Shown piece by piece: positions 44,740 to 56,695 of a DNA stretch of 64,000 nucleotides. This DNA comes from Tipula vernalis. Its lineage: Eukaryota; Arthropoda; Insecta; Diptera; Tipulidae. How positions within the stretch are numbered: position 1 is the stretch's first letter; every line of letters starts with the position of its first letter. A program made the translations under genes and the position numbers. The notes beneath the pieces are model-generated. The model was not told where the DNA came from, searched no databases, and was given only the letters and a program-made list of their open reading frames with translations. The stretch is from NCBI GenBank assembly GCA_958295665.1, contig OY282559.1:254452461-254516460 (forward strand). Direction: 5' to 3'.

Positions 44740-46950
44740 CAATTTTTGTTTTACATTTTCACATTTCTTCATTTTTCTTTCTAAAATTTAGAATTTTTTT
44801 TTTATAAACTTTAGTTCTGTGTGTTTTCCTTTTATTTTTTGCTTGTGCAAATTTTTCTTTTCAAATTCTCTTGCTTCACAGGATGAGAAGCTAAAAGCTT
44901 TATTGTGGGGCTAGAAAGGTACGTGTAGACGCGGCCTGTTTTGATAAATTGTTCCTTGCCTTATACCTTTTCCGTTCTAAGTATATACCACCTTTTCTTT
45001 TCGCGTATCATCTCCATAGCTTTCTATCAAGACCCACTTAAGCTATGGAAAACCCCACCCGTTTACCCTGAGCTCTAGCCGGCTATAAATGGACAACTCC
45101 AAAGCCTCTAGCATCAATTTTTGAAGTTATTTCACTACCTACATTTCCACTGCTCAAAGGGGGGAAAACGATCCGTTATATTGGGAAAAGCAAAGCGACT
45201 AAAAAATCTATTTTGCTCATTGATCCAAATTCTAACCTAATCGATATTTGCACATTATTCATAATATTGTAGGTACATAGTAGCAATAGGAAAAATAGTT
45301 GGTTTTGACATTTAATTATGTAACATAGTAAAATAATAGGGATTTCAAAACAAATAATAAATTTTTTATGTTTCGTGTGGATTAGTACTCGAATATACAT
45401 ACATACTATGGGTAGGGTTACTATAACTATATGACGGTAGAATAGCTAAACAAGTTTTGTCAATAAACACCATTGGATCAATTATTATGCTTAGTTCCCA
45501 TTTTACTTATACTGTATAACAATAGTCTGTAATAAAGGGAAAATAGAGAACAACTTTGTTTCGTTTTGTTTTTATTTTTTGTCTAGTCGATAAATATAAT
45601 CTAATTTTACCGTACGTGGAAAATAAAAATAAAATTAAAATTTATAATGAAAAATCCAAGCACCACCATTGTACATATTAATTTTTGTTACAAATTTTCA
45701 TGTGGATCAGTATACAATTGTTATGCGAAATTTCTTTTTTATATTAACACACCAATGCACGCGCTCACACAGGTAACAAAATAAAGTTAAATTAAAGCTT
45801 ACTATATGCTACGTGTATATCAGATCAAATACCCTTATGTGAAGGAGGGGTGGTTGATTTCGTTGATTAGCTGTTTATCCAACAATATAGATAGATTATT
45901 TAATAACTTTCTGTTAATGCTTTTAAAAAGTAGTACAAATAAATCATACGTACAGGTTTTTTTTAACAAAACGTTTACTGGATGAATTCATTTTTAGTTA
46001 AAGTCATTTACGTACTTCAGCGTACTTTTTGATTCGATTGTAGAACATAGGTATTAATATTCACTGTGGTTGCTTGATGAAAGAAAACGTGGGTCGAGAA
46101 AGATCTTGTACGTCCGTTTCGTCCGAAAATTTTAAAAAGTAGGAGAAAGAACATTTTGCAGCCTATTTATCATAAAATTAGACGGTTTTATTTTGGTTTA
46201 TTATTAAGATTCCCAAAAGGATGAAAAACAGACAAACGTCCAATTACGTCCCACCACTATATAATACACAAATTAAGGTAGTACCATTAAAATTTAAATA
46301 TATACTTAAATACAAACAAACCACTTATAAGTTCGCAAATCAAAACTGATAGAACATAGGTATAATAAAATTAAACATAGTCAACCAACATATTGAAGGG
46401 GCGTGATCTCATCATTATGACTAAGATGAAATCTTGATACAGGGTTAGAGAACCCCAAACTACAAATTTCTACTTAAAGTTCAATATCTTAAATAGCAAT
46501 AACTCATCCAAAACCAATCTCGTATAATCTTAAGAAAACAAATATCTTTAGCCTGGTAATTAAAAATCCTCAGAGATGGAAATCCATTATCGCGGAAAAT
46601 CCTCAAAGACGGAAAAAATTCTTTATTTTAGCCCATTCAAACCAAATTCCATTATGATACAACTGCTAACGGCGAAAACCCCTGAGACGGGGACGGAAAT
46701 TCCCTTGTTGAACAAAGTTGAAGGCGAAATCTCCTATGATATGGAAATTTTTTTAAATTTAAACTAACTTCATGTTAGTTCGAAAAAAAACAGAAAAAAA
46801 AGTTGATAGAAACGTCAAAATCAAAATAACTCTTGCTACGGAGAAATCTGTTTGCAAATAATTTTTTTATTAAAAATTTAATTTGTGGTTGATAAATTAA
46901 TTAAAGAAACTGGTAACAATTGTTTTTTAAATATGTTTTCATAAATAAAA
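44740..46950. other. No gene recognised; possible LTR or promoter segment
   Basis: No protein homology was seen. 44880-45180 is less A+T-rich than its surroundings and contains a TATA box and initiator-like match; it could be a solo LTR linked to the gypsy fragment upstream. The rest is A+T-rich, including an open frame at 46576-46767 with no recognisable character. Confidence 0.35.
45084..45119 (+). promoter_or_regulatory. Candidate core promoter
   Basis: TATAAAT at 45084-45090 and TCAATTT at 45114-45120, an Inr-like match, are spaced so that the initiator A lies 32 bases after the first T of the TATA box. This is the standard spacing for insect core promoters and LTR promoters. No transcript is known. 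Confidence 0.3.
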
Positions 46951-47039
46951 ATTAATTTGATATTTTAGAAAAATGAGCAAAATTATAAATCTTAACCTTA
47001 AAGCAAAATATTTCTGCTAAATTAGGGCTGAATGAATTT

Positions 47040-48214
47040 AAAGCGTAAAATGGTTGGTTGCGTTGCTTCCGTAACAGATATTCTATATCATTCTATATTT
47101 GTAGTGGAGAGGCAAGTGACGTAAACCCAAACACAATTGTTCAATGGAAAGAAAAATTGAAATCTGTTGTGGAGGGTTATGATGTGAAAGATATAGCAAA
47201 CTGTGACGAGATAGCCATATTCTATAGAGTGCTACCCAATCGATCGCTGCAGGTGAACACGAAATGTCTTAGGGATACATTTTCAAAAGAGAGGCTAACC
47301 ATAATGCTTACTATATTTGGGGTTGGAAATACGCATATGCCAGTTGTTATTGGAAAAAGTAACAACCTCGATGTTTCAAAAATTTAAACAAGACAAAACT
47401 ATCCATAAAATATTACTCAAATATTACTCAATCTAGTTGATTTAAACTTGAGTATGGAGAAGCAAAACCGTAAGATATTGTTATTTTTGGATAATGCAAC
47501 ATACCATCCCCAGATATTTTTGTCCAACGTGAAATTAGTTTATTTTCCACCAAATACAACATCGGTGCTTCAGCCTTTGGATATAATGGAGTAATACAGG
47601 CATTAAAACTTCATTATCGAAAATTAATGTTGAAAACCGTGTTATTTCAAATCGAATTTTGTGACAAAGCGTCAGATGTCAAAAAAGCAGTAAATGTTTT
47701 GGATGCAATTATGTACATTAATGAGGCTTTAAAGTGCATTAAAAAAGAGACTATCCAAAAATGATTCAACAACTGTTTGCGAGGAACTTATTGATAGTAA
47801 TATTATCGAAGTTGAAGGTTCCTCGATAGCTGAACTACAAACCCTCATAAGCCAAATTGACGGAACGGAACTTTGTAATGTTAAAAATTATGTAAGCTGG
47901 ACGGCAAACTATCTACTGAGATGGAAGACATTGATTTGAGCCTCATATTTGACCAACCTACCTCAAACAATCGAAATAGTTTCGACCCTATTGCAGAAGA
48001 AGAAAATTCTGATGAAGGAGAGCCTACAAGGGTTCCTACCATTGCTACAGCTACGGCTAGCTTAGCCACTCTTAATGAATTTGTCTTGGCAGAAGAGGAA
48101 AGTGATCTTTTCCAAAAAATAAAGGATGTCGAGATAGAATTAACAGATTATGTGACCTTGAAACGGAATCATAACATGAAACAAGTCACTTTAAACGTGT
48201 ACTTTAAAAAGTAA
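47040..48214 (+). pseudogene. Tigger/pogo-type transposase fragment
   Basis: Starts within the CENP-B-like DNA-binding end (GWLRCFRNRYSISFY-like). SGEASDVNPNTIVQWKEKLK and VEGYDVKDIANCDEIAIFYR follow; the family has NxDET here, so the first catalytic Asp-Glu is present. Then come SKERLTIMLTIFGVGNTHMP and PVVIGKS. After stops, KILLFLDNATYHPQIFLSNV and VYFPPNTTSVLQPLDIM supply the second and third catalytic blocks (47460-47590). 47921-48214 is an acidic C-terminus that still has an open frame. The N-terminal helix-turn-helix region is missing and stops occur at 47385 and 47592. The TIRs were not found; the MITE at 32640 has TIRs of the type such enzymes use. Confidence 0.82.
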
Positions 48215-48385
48215 TGTATGTATTCTAATTTTTTGTTCAAAATTATTCATAATTATTAACGAATTTTACTTTTGTGGTACCTTATCTAAATAAGAATTTT
48301 TATTGAATTTTTGTTAAAGATTTATTCGAATTTGTTGAATAAATTACTTTTTTATTTGAAAATGTATATAATAAAACTTATAATT

Positions 48386-48889
48386 TTAATACATGTAATT
48401 TTTTTTGTGAACCTGAGACTCGGAACACGGAAAGTTTTTCTGGTCCCTTGGGATTCCTCCTTTGAGGATTTTTACTGTATAGCCCACATGTGGTATCGAT
48501 TTAAATACCAGAAATCTTGTACATTTTTTCGGTACCGGCTCAACCAGATCACAATAAGTATTGTAAAATGGGTTACAAATTTGTGATGCATACTTAAGTA
48601 CGCTTCTGATCAAACAATTTAAGGGTAATATAAATAAATTAGGGCCATGAAATTCTTTACATCTACGAAAAATGTAACCTAGAATTCTGTGTGCTCTATA
48701 ACAAATTGAATTTACAAGTATGTCAAACATCAGTTTCGAGTGAAGCATGACTCTAAGATCATCAACTTCATAAACTCTACCAAAATTAACGTTAGAAATA
48801 TTATAAACATAAAACAAAGGGTGCATTTTCCTAGTGAAGGATATCACCACGCATTTTCGTTTAATTTCAGGCGATTTTGACAACACCAT
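48386..48889 (-). pseudogene. LINE reverse transcriptase, C-terminal fragment
   Basis: Minus-strand frame with KRKCVVISFTRKMHPLFYVY, VYEVDDLRVMLHSKLMFDIL, YRAHRILGYIFRRCKEF and SVLKYASQICNPFYNTYCDL. This is the region after the catalytic YADD in Jockey/CR1-group LINEs. It remains open for 167 codons; the remaining ORF2 is lost or displaced (pieces at 50022, 53.4-54.3 and 54.6 kb). Confidence 0.8.
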
Positions 48890-49565
48890 AGCACAGAAGA
48901 AAGATTAACCAGAATAGACATTACGTGGATCAAAATTTTTTTTCATCTTACCTTCTTTTTTGGACATTGAGGTATAATTATTTTCGAATATTATGAATTT
49001 TTTGAATATTTAATACAAATTATGCTGTCAAAACAAAACTTGTCAAATAATTTCACTAACTATACTGTTAAGGATTCTCAATTTTTATTATTTCAAATAA
49101 AAACCAGTAAACCAGAGAATACATAACCCAACTTTCTCTTACCTTCGGCAAATCAAGGTCAAAAAAATGAGTCCAAATTTTTCCATACAAAAACAGCGTT
49201 ATGACTATTCTGGTTAATCTTTCTTCTGTGACCATAGCTATTTATTATCCAAATCGTCCTGCAATGCAAGAGAATCAGTGTGGAACTAGTAACACTTTAT
49301 AAATCTTCAAGTCATCAGCATAAATTAAATGGGTCATTTAAAAATATTAGATAAATCATTGACAAAAATTGTGAAAAGCAAAGTCGCTTAACTAGGTAAG
49401 AAAATACTAATCTAGCAAAGAAAATACCAACATTTATAATGAGAATATCATGAGTATCAAGGATTTTTTGAAAATCTGAAAATCTAGTTGCTGGCTCTTA
49501 TCCACTTTAACAAAAAGATAACTTGAGAATTCTAATAGGTTAGTCATAACTGAACTCTTAACGAA

Positions 49566-50018
49566 AAAATTGAGGTGTGGCCAACACACGACTTTCTTTT
49601 ACGAACAGAGAATTTTGAGAAATTTTATTTTTTCTTAATTTTTTTTAAATTTTTAAATTTTTTAATTCTTTTTTTTTAATTTTTAATTTTTTGTAAACCT
49701 TATACTTTTTAAGATATTTGCAAAATAAATTTTCTGGACCAAGGGAGTGGCCACTTCCGGTTAGCCGATTTGGAGTAAAATTCACTGGGACCTCCCAATT
49801 TATCAAAAAAGCTTAAGTCTGAAGTTTCAGTTCGATTGGTTAAACCATCTGGGCTGTAGAGAGGACACAGACAGACTGACAGACTGACAGACAGACACCA
49901 TTTCGAAACCCACTTTTTCGGACTCAGGGGACCTCAAAACAAATAAATCTCTAAAAATCTCAAGGTCCAAAATTTTCATGATTACTATACTTTATTTTAC
50001 TAGAGTAAGAGAAAGTAA
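49566..50018 (-). mobile_element. GTCT-type short element (mini-me/HINE-like), copy 1
   Basis: Reverse-oriented copy of a family also at 58743, 59526 and 61910. In forward sense it starts TTTTACTTTCTTTTACTCTAG with a TTTTACT-CT-AGTAAAA hairpin. It then has TCCCCTGAGTCCGAAAAAGT, a GTCT/GTCA tract, TGTGTCCTCTCTACAGCCCA, CGGCTAACCGGAAGTGGCCA, an A/T-rich variable part, and ends AGTCGTGTGTTGGCCACACC with a GTGT-GGCC-ACAC hairpin. No coding capacity. Terminal hairpins, no target duplication and a GTCY microsatellite resemble the mini-me/DINE-1 (Helentron-associated) elements of flies; this assignment is inference. Confidence 0.72.
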
Positions 50019-50021
50019 AAG

Positions 50022-50226
50022 TCATGTTATGAAGAAATATATTAAAATATCTGAAAATATTAAATTATAAACCAAGTTTAAAAATTTATTAAAAATAATT
50101 CCCAGTGGTTTATCTAATTGTTCCTTTAATTGAAGCGTAAAGTAGTTTGTAATGTCATCTGAACCAGGACCCTTATTCATATCCAGCGAAATGAGAACAG
50201 TTAGAACGTCACCCTTGGAAACATTC
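50022..50226 (-). pseudogene. LINE reverse transcriptase, N-terminal fragment
   Basis: Minus-strand MNVSKGDVLTVLISLDMNKG then PGSDDITNYF and EQLDKPLGIIFNKFL, the opening of a Jockey/CR1-group reverse transcriptase. It ends abruptly at the GTCT-type element on one side and at a fold-back element on the other. Confidence 0.68.
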
Positions 50227-51130
50227 ATCCCAGGATTTTTAATTATTGTATGATTTTTTTCTCGTAAATAGTTAAAAATGAAAATAAAAATTCAAAAACT
50301 TCCTCTGCTCAGGATTGTGATGGTCCTACAAATTTTTTATGCCGGTTTAGTAGGAGATCCCATTGGCTACCTTTTTGGGCCAATTCTAAACCCGATTTGC
50401 TTGTAAGAATTTTCACTACATCAATAAATGTGTTGCCTTCCCATGGTTAAAAATGAATAAAAAAAAAATTCTTATGCCCAGGATTATGGTGATCTTGAAA
50501 ATTTGTTTGTCTCGACAAATTCTGAACCCGGTTGGCTTCATAAAATTTTCGCTACATCAATATAATGTTTATCCTTCCCATAGTTAAAAATGGAAATGAA
50601 AACATTAAAAAACTTCTAATAGTCAACATTATTGTGAGCCTGGAAATTTGCCCTTGAAATCGGAGTCACAATAATGTTAACCATAAGAGGTTTTTTGAAT
50701 TTTTTTCCATTTCCTACTATGGGAAGGCATCATGTTTATTGATTTAGTGAAAATTCTAACAACTAAAAAAAGATTCAGAATTGAGCTACAGCCCAAAATA
50801 GAGCCAATGGGATGGGACCCCTAATAAAGGGCTATAAAAAGTTGCCAGGGCCACCTTAATCCTGACCTGAGCACAAGAATTTTTTTCATTAATTTTTTTA
50901 ATTATTTTTAACTATGGGAAAGTAACACATTTATTGATGTAGCAGACATTTTAACAAGCAAATCGGGTTCAGAATGGCCAGAGACGTAGCCACTGCATCC
51001 TCTACTATATTTTCATAGTAAATTTCCAGGACCACCATAATCCTGAGCAGAAGAATTTCTTTTGATTTTTTTTTTTTTTTCATTTTTAACTACGACAAAA
51101 AAATCGTATAATCAATAAAAATCCTGGGAT
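50227..51130. mobile_element. 0.9-kb fold-back element
   Basis: Inverted ends ATCCCAGGATTTTTAATTAT (left) and the reverse complement of CCCAGGATTTTTATTGATTA (right). Inside each arm about three diverged units repeat the landmarks TTAAAAATGAA, CT(G/C)CTCAGGATT(A/G)TG(G/A)TG and TTTTCACTACATCAATAAA; their orientation flips at a palindrome near 50630-50690 (AACATTATTGTGA against TCACAATAATGTT). No coding potential. Confidence 0.72.
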
Positions 51131-51139
51131 TGGTTTTTC

Positions 51140-53250
51140 TCAGAAACCCCTGTGTAAAGGCGGCTGTTGTCCGGCCAGTATTTAAACTATGTTATTCTAT
51201 TTTATGGAGGACGAACCTTACTGACATTAATTGAGCATGAGCAAAGTTCAGTTCTGTTAGGTTAATCACCTAAATTCACCATGTACGCTTTTAAATATAC
51301 CATTACTCATACATGACAATCTTTTCAAGATTCCATAGTAGTGAATGGTCACGGCAAATTCGCTGAACAAAGCAAAATTGAGCGATTCTATCCGGACGCA
51401 ATGTTGACCGTAAAATCATAGGAATTTTAAAGATGGTAGCGTGAACCTCTCCATAACCAAACACAGCAACAGTTTTAAAATTTTTGTTTTATTATGTACA
51501 TATTAATGTACGTATATGTGAAATTTTCACAGCGTGCTATTTCCATTTCATTTTTTTTTTTGAGTTTCTTACACGTCCATATACGAGTATAGTAGATATT
51601 TTCACAACAAAATAAAATTAAGTAGGCGGGTTTTTTTAAATTTTTTCGTATTCGGCCAGAGCCTTCTAGAGTATAAAGCCATAATCATTATGACCTATTT
51701 TTAGAAGCTTTTTAGTGGTATAACTTTTCACTGATTTCCATAGGAATCCATAGTAAAATTGGTGTTTTTTATCTTCCAGTTTTTCAATGAAAAAAGCAAA
51801 AATATTATAAAACGTGTATATATAAATTTTCTACGTATCTTTAACAACAATATACAAGAAGGCTATATTGATATTACATAAATATTCATTGCAGAAATAT
51901 TATTTCTAAAATATTTTGAATTTTAATAAAACTAAATTATTTCTAAAATATTTTTCATTTTGAAAAACACATTAAACTTGGCTCTGACGATTTCAAATAC
52001 TTGCTAAATGTATCTTTGGTTTTGCTAGTGTATGTGTACGATGTTTAAAATGTTTACAGAACAATACGAAAAAAAAATATTCAATCAAAAAATTATCATA
52101 CGTTCTATATTTTGTGAATTTGTTTTGCTTTTCCTACAATTTTTGAACTTGAAATTTCTCCAGGTGGTAATTTTTGGTACAATTTTACTTAATTTTTACA
52201 GCAATCACTGCCATCTACTCGTATGTAATGTATATTAACTTAATGACCAAACGAATTGTAGTGAGCTTTTATTTTAATTTGACTTTGATTTTGGTTTAAA
52301 TAAATCAATACAAGAAAATGAAAACAATTTACTTAAAAGACATTCATTTATGTTGAAATTTAATCATTTATGAAAGTATTTCAGAAATCATAATTAAGAA
52401 TTTGTAACGTTTTCGTTTAAAAATTTTCTTAGGAAAAAGAATGATTTCCCATATGTTTTGTGTGTTACTATGAGAAGTTTGGTTTTTTCCTCGTTTCTAA
52501 TTCCCTTATAAAAGGGAAAATCAAAGTTCCTTTGATTCGGCTCACAAGGATTTTGAAATGCAGATTTTCTCTTGATTTTCGTTTTTATTTATTAATTTTT
52601 TCTGGCCGATATTCACACATACAGGCAATATTATTTGTTCGCTAGAGATGTTTCCGTAACATGGTTTCTATAAAATTTTTCACCTACCTTACTCCTGCCA
52701 CTACAGATGTTTTCACATCAAAAGTCTGGAATGGATTTAAATGCTCTTACACTATAAAAAGTCGGGGATGAGTTTTTACGCTCGTGTTGTCGGAGATAAT
52801 TTCAAATTTTCCTGGGATGAAAGTCTGGAATAAGTTTAAGGCGGTCGTAGAAGTAAGTTTGAAGTATAGACTGACTGAAAGTAAGTTCCAAATAAATTGC
52901 AAATCTCACCGCTACGATGAGATTCAATGGTACCAAATTTTATAGAAGATGGATAATCGGCTTATGGTAGATGTAAGAGAATGAGACAAACTACAAAATT
53001 TCATGGGGTTATGTTTTAGACTATTTTCGATAACCTTTAATTATTTGGAATAACAGTAACGAATTTCTAGTTTGACCTGTGATGATAGTTTGAGAAAATT
53101 ACATAATCTATCTGCGTTTTATGGGTCCGGAAGAGTGAACGATGTTTGAATTTTTGCCTTGTTACATGTTTTAGCTTTAAAGAATAGCAGGTTGGAAATT
53201 TCGAAGAAGATTTGTCAATATAAGAAGAAAATTATTAAGTACGTTATAAA
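51140..53250. other. No gene recognised
   Basis: Unassigned, apart from the dispersed repeat at 51690-51890 matching 38640-38830. Short open frames (52032-52238, 52460-52645) are A+T-driven and carry no recognisable motif. Confidence 0.45.
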
Positions 53251-53339
53251 ATACATTTACTGCACTATCTACAACACAATATTCATTAACATACTGCTAA
53301 TTACGAGCGAGCAATTTATCACCAATAGTACTTTCTACT

Positions 53340-54330
53340 GCTAAGATCGGAAAGTACTAGAGGTCTAATAGACTATTTATGCAGTTAGTAATATGAGTAT
53401 GTTGCATCAATTTATTTAGAGTGATTGTGTTGACAAGATAACGGGCAGTACGCCCTTCAAAATAAGACGGACATAATCCATCAGTATTATGCGACCAGGA
53501 TATACTTGATAAATTGAAATCACCTAGAACTAATAATTATTAGGTGATTTAAGGTCAATATTAGTTAGATGATCACAAAAACGTTTATAAGTATCATAAG
53601 ATATTCTATTCGAAGGGAAGCATGCTAGCAAACTATTAATATCTGACCATTAGATAAAGTAATTTTTAACCAGATTATTATGTTTGGCAACGGTGAATTT
53701 TTTTTGCTGTAACTAACGAGTACACCAATTCACGACAACTGGTTTATTCTTTAACTTTGATCTGACTATAATACGTTGCGTATGCCTCGTTATAATTGAA
53801 TTTCGAAATTTTACAAATATTGTTCACCTCAGAGAACTTAGTATTTCCTTCACAAGGCAGACCATAAATGAGTTGTTTAGTACTATTTATAAAAAATTGC
53901 ACTTTTTGAAATACTAACAGCTGAGTTTTAATCACAACAGTATATAGACTTAATTTGATATTCCAGTCTCACAAAATCATCATACTGTTTCGTAATTTTC
54001 AGCAGCGACTCAGATAAATCATCATCTTCCACTTTTAAATTATCTAAGATAATTAGAGAATTTCACATTTCAATTTGTTTTCTTTGCATTACTCTATTCC
54101 ATCTTTGAACGAAGACCGTTTAGAATTGTTAGGGTCAGCATCGTCGCTTGTTACACTACTACCGCCACCAGTACAAGTGATACATAAAACATCAGATTTA
54201 TTTGATTCGATGTCACTTCCATTATTCTTAAGTTCATCATCATAATTTGAATGATAATACAGTTTGCGTTCGACCCACTGGTATTGAAATTTGTTTAATG
54301 AAATCGGTTTACGACACTTAGGAGAGTTAA
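53340..54330 (-). pseudogene. LINE ORF1 end and endonuclease fragment
   Basis: Minus strand. 53935-53744 encodes STKQLIYGLPCEGNTKFSEV and CKISKFNYNEAYAT, which resembles the RNA-binding region in ORF1 of CR1/Jockey-group LINEs. Lower down, in other frames, SYDTYKRFCDHL and LGDFNLSSISWSHNTDG with FEGRTARYLVNTITLNKLMQ (about 53600-53400) match the endonuclease signature GDFN. It was probably part of the same original LINE as the reverse transcriptase pieces at 48.4, 50.0 and 54.6 kb, or of related copies. Heavily decayed. Confidence 0.6.
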
Positions 54331-54599
54331 CAAACTATTGCGAAGTTTTTATTAAAAAAAGGAGAAGGGAAGAACCGATTTATATTAGCAATACTTAGCT
54401 GTATAATTTAGATTATTAAAGTTTATCGACACATTTTCGAAGATAAAATCCACTAAATTACTGGTTGCCAAATTATTAGAGACAAATCGAATACTGTAGG
54501 GCTGTGTTGACTTCTAGCGGCTTTTATGTTTAATTAAACGTTTTTAAAGGGCAGCCACTTGCAAAAAATTTTGCAGGTGCATTCAAAACCTAAAGTTTT

Positions 54600-54840
54600 G
54601 GATTATCTTAAAACCGTGTTAACAGTTCTAAGATTGCTGTAGATAAGGTCGAAAAAAAGCTTTAGCTATTTCTCGAATGCCCGAACAGCAAAATGTATGT
54701 AATATAAATTCATGATCTGTGGTATTGAACACTTTGGTGAAATCAACAAAAACTGCAGATAGACTTTCTTCATGGGCTGAAAAGTTTTCTGTATTGATAA
54801 TAAAATGCAACTTTTTTGGCAGTTTTTCAATATACTTTTA
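54600..54840 (-). pseudogene. LINE reverse transcriptase fragment
   Basis: Minus-strand HEESLSAVFVDFTKVFNTTD then HEFILHTFCCSGIREIAKAF: the LINE reverse transcriptase block with the VDFTKAFD-type catalytic aspartate region. About 70 codons only. Confidence 0.72.
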
Positions 54841-55344
54841 AGTAAATAAACTTCACCCAATGATTTTCCAACATTCTGTTCCCAAACTTTGCTATGAAGT
54901 GGTTACTTGTTGGCGATTTTGGCCGATAATGACCGAATGCGGCTCCCATCATATGTATTACTACGTGCAGTGAAGCTGGACACCTTCGAAGTATTATTTT
55001 AACAATACCGTATTCCTCGAATGAACAATATTGCAATTTAACTTATTTGTGCTTTTTATTACAATGAAAAATTCACAAGGTCCTTTTACTATCATGAAAC
55101 TTTGAGGTTGCTAAATAGCGGGTTGAAAGTGGCTTCCTTATTGTCGTGGTTTATATTAAAATGAAAAACACCCGATCTTCACCATTTTCTAATTTTATTA
55201 ATTAATCAGCTGGTTTGTTCTTGTTTTGATCACTGTACGATTCATTATTTTATTCGCTGTATTTAAAAAAACAAAAAAAATTTGGTTCACTGCTATTTAT
55301 CCCGAATACTTGCCTAGATTATTTTAATTTAGGGTTTTTATTCA

Positions 55345-55892
55345 CAATGTTTATTCTACAATTTTCTCAAATATTTTGGAACACTAAAATACGCCACCAT
55401 AGTTTGACGTTGACTAATGAGTTGAGTGGGTTGGCTTTGAGGAGAACATCCCTCTCGATGTCCAATCCGCTGTATTGCCTCGGATCGTACGTGGTTCCAG
55501 CATTTTCTAGGAAGTTTATGAGAAAATATCATCAGCAGAATTCCATTGAATCCCTAATATTTTTGTCTCGGTTGAAATATCAAAACTCGATAATTGACCA
55601 GTATCTCTTCTCATCGTAATGTCAAGCTTATTCGATTGGCATTTTCTGGTCTTAAAACCTCTATATTAGATAATAATACTTCGGTAATCTCCCTTTCTGG
55701 TAGCTGAACTTTTTCAATGGTATCGGCCTCAGAAATTAAATCGGGTACATAAAAGTCGTCTAAAATATGATGTACCATGTGTAGGTGATCTTGCTGACTG
55801 TCAGAGTCTATTTGCAGCAACGTCCTAATTGTAAACAAATTATGAACTATCTAACCCAAAAGTAACAGTATTGAGCTTATAGTGTTTAAGCT
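55345..55892 (-). pseudogene. BEL/Pao pol, distal part (copy 2)
   Basis: Minus strand, immediately after the inserted element: AQHYKLNTVTFGLDSS, then TIRTLLQIDSDSQQ, a FYVPDLISEADTIEKV block (family: YVDDLI, so the catalytic Asp-Asp is Pro-Asp here) and LPEREITEVLLSNI. Lower down, TETKILGIQWNSADD and a GNTADWTSRGMFSS stretch match later parts of BEL pol in shifted frames. RNase H proper is deleted between these blocks. Confidence 0.72.
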
Positions 55893-56695
55893 GGACTGGG
55901 ATTTTGCACACAGCAAGTCGCCTTTTTTGAGCGACTTTTAGCTAAACGCGAGAAAAAGCGATTTTGCACTAGGCGAATAGACACTCGCTCTCGCTTTTAT
56001 TTTCGACCATGTGTAATACTTGGCGAGAAGTAGGAAAATGAATTTTAAGTTAATGTTTCAGCATGATTTTACACATCATAGGTAATTAAAACAAATTGAA
56101 ATTTGTTGTCACATATCTTATGAATATTATGTATTAGTGAAATTATTGTTTTAATTATAAAATGTTGTCACTTGAGCTATAGTACAAATCATAAAAGGAA
56201 AAACTAATGATTGAATTTAATCAATTTATGTGCATATTAGGAAAATGTTCCTATCGATTATTACAATAAGTACAGAAAATAACACCGCCGAATATCACAG
56301 AAGGGAACAAGACAAGACGATCATATATATAATTGACAATTTAACAAACACCATAACATTTCTAATGTTAGCGACTAAAAATATCACACTTGAAATAGGA
56401 CATCGGATAACCCGCAATTAAATGTTGAACCAACTTTTATTTTTTATTACATAAAATTAATTATTTTTGTATTTTAAGTAGCATGATTTTTTACAAATCC
56501 ATTTGTATCAACGACACAAATCTAAACCAACTTGTCAATAAAATGTATTTTTGACAACTAAATTAAAGTTGCTCAATTTTCTCGCCTTTTATTTTGCCTA
56601 TTTGTGCTAAATCGAAAAAAAACCGTCGGACAAAATTGAAAGGCGAGAAATTAAACGAAAACTCGCTTCTCGCCTTTTGTGCAAAATCCCAGTCC
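55893..56695. mobile_element. 0.8-kb inverted-repeat element inserted in BEL/Pao
   Basis: Ends are GGACTGGGATTTTGCACA (left) and the reverse complement (right, ending 56695). Subterminal GCGAGAAAAAGCGA / AGGCGAGAA motifs occur at both ends. It interrupts the BEL reverse transcriptase between the blocks ending NEPSAQ and beginning YKLNTVTFG. CTGG stands next to each end and may be a short target duplication. No coding capacity; superfamily unknown. Confidence 0.72.

Noticed and set aside
48311..48586. Plus-strand open frame of 91 codons
   Set aside because: Its 3' half is antisense to the LINE reverse transcriptase fragment and the 5' half is A+T-rich noise.
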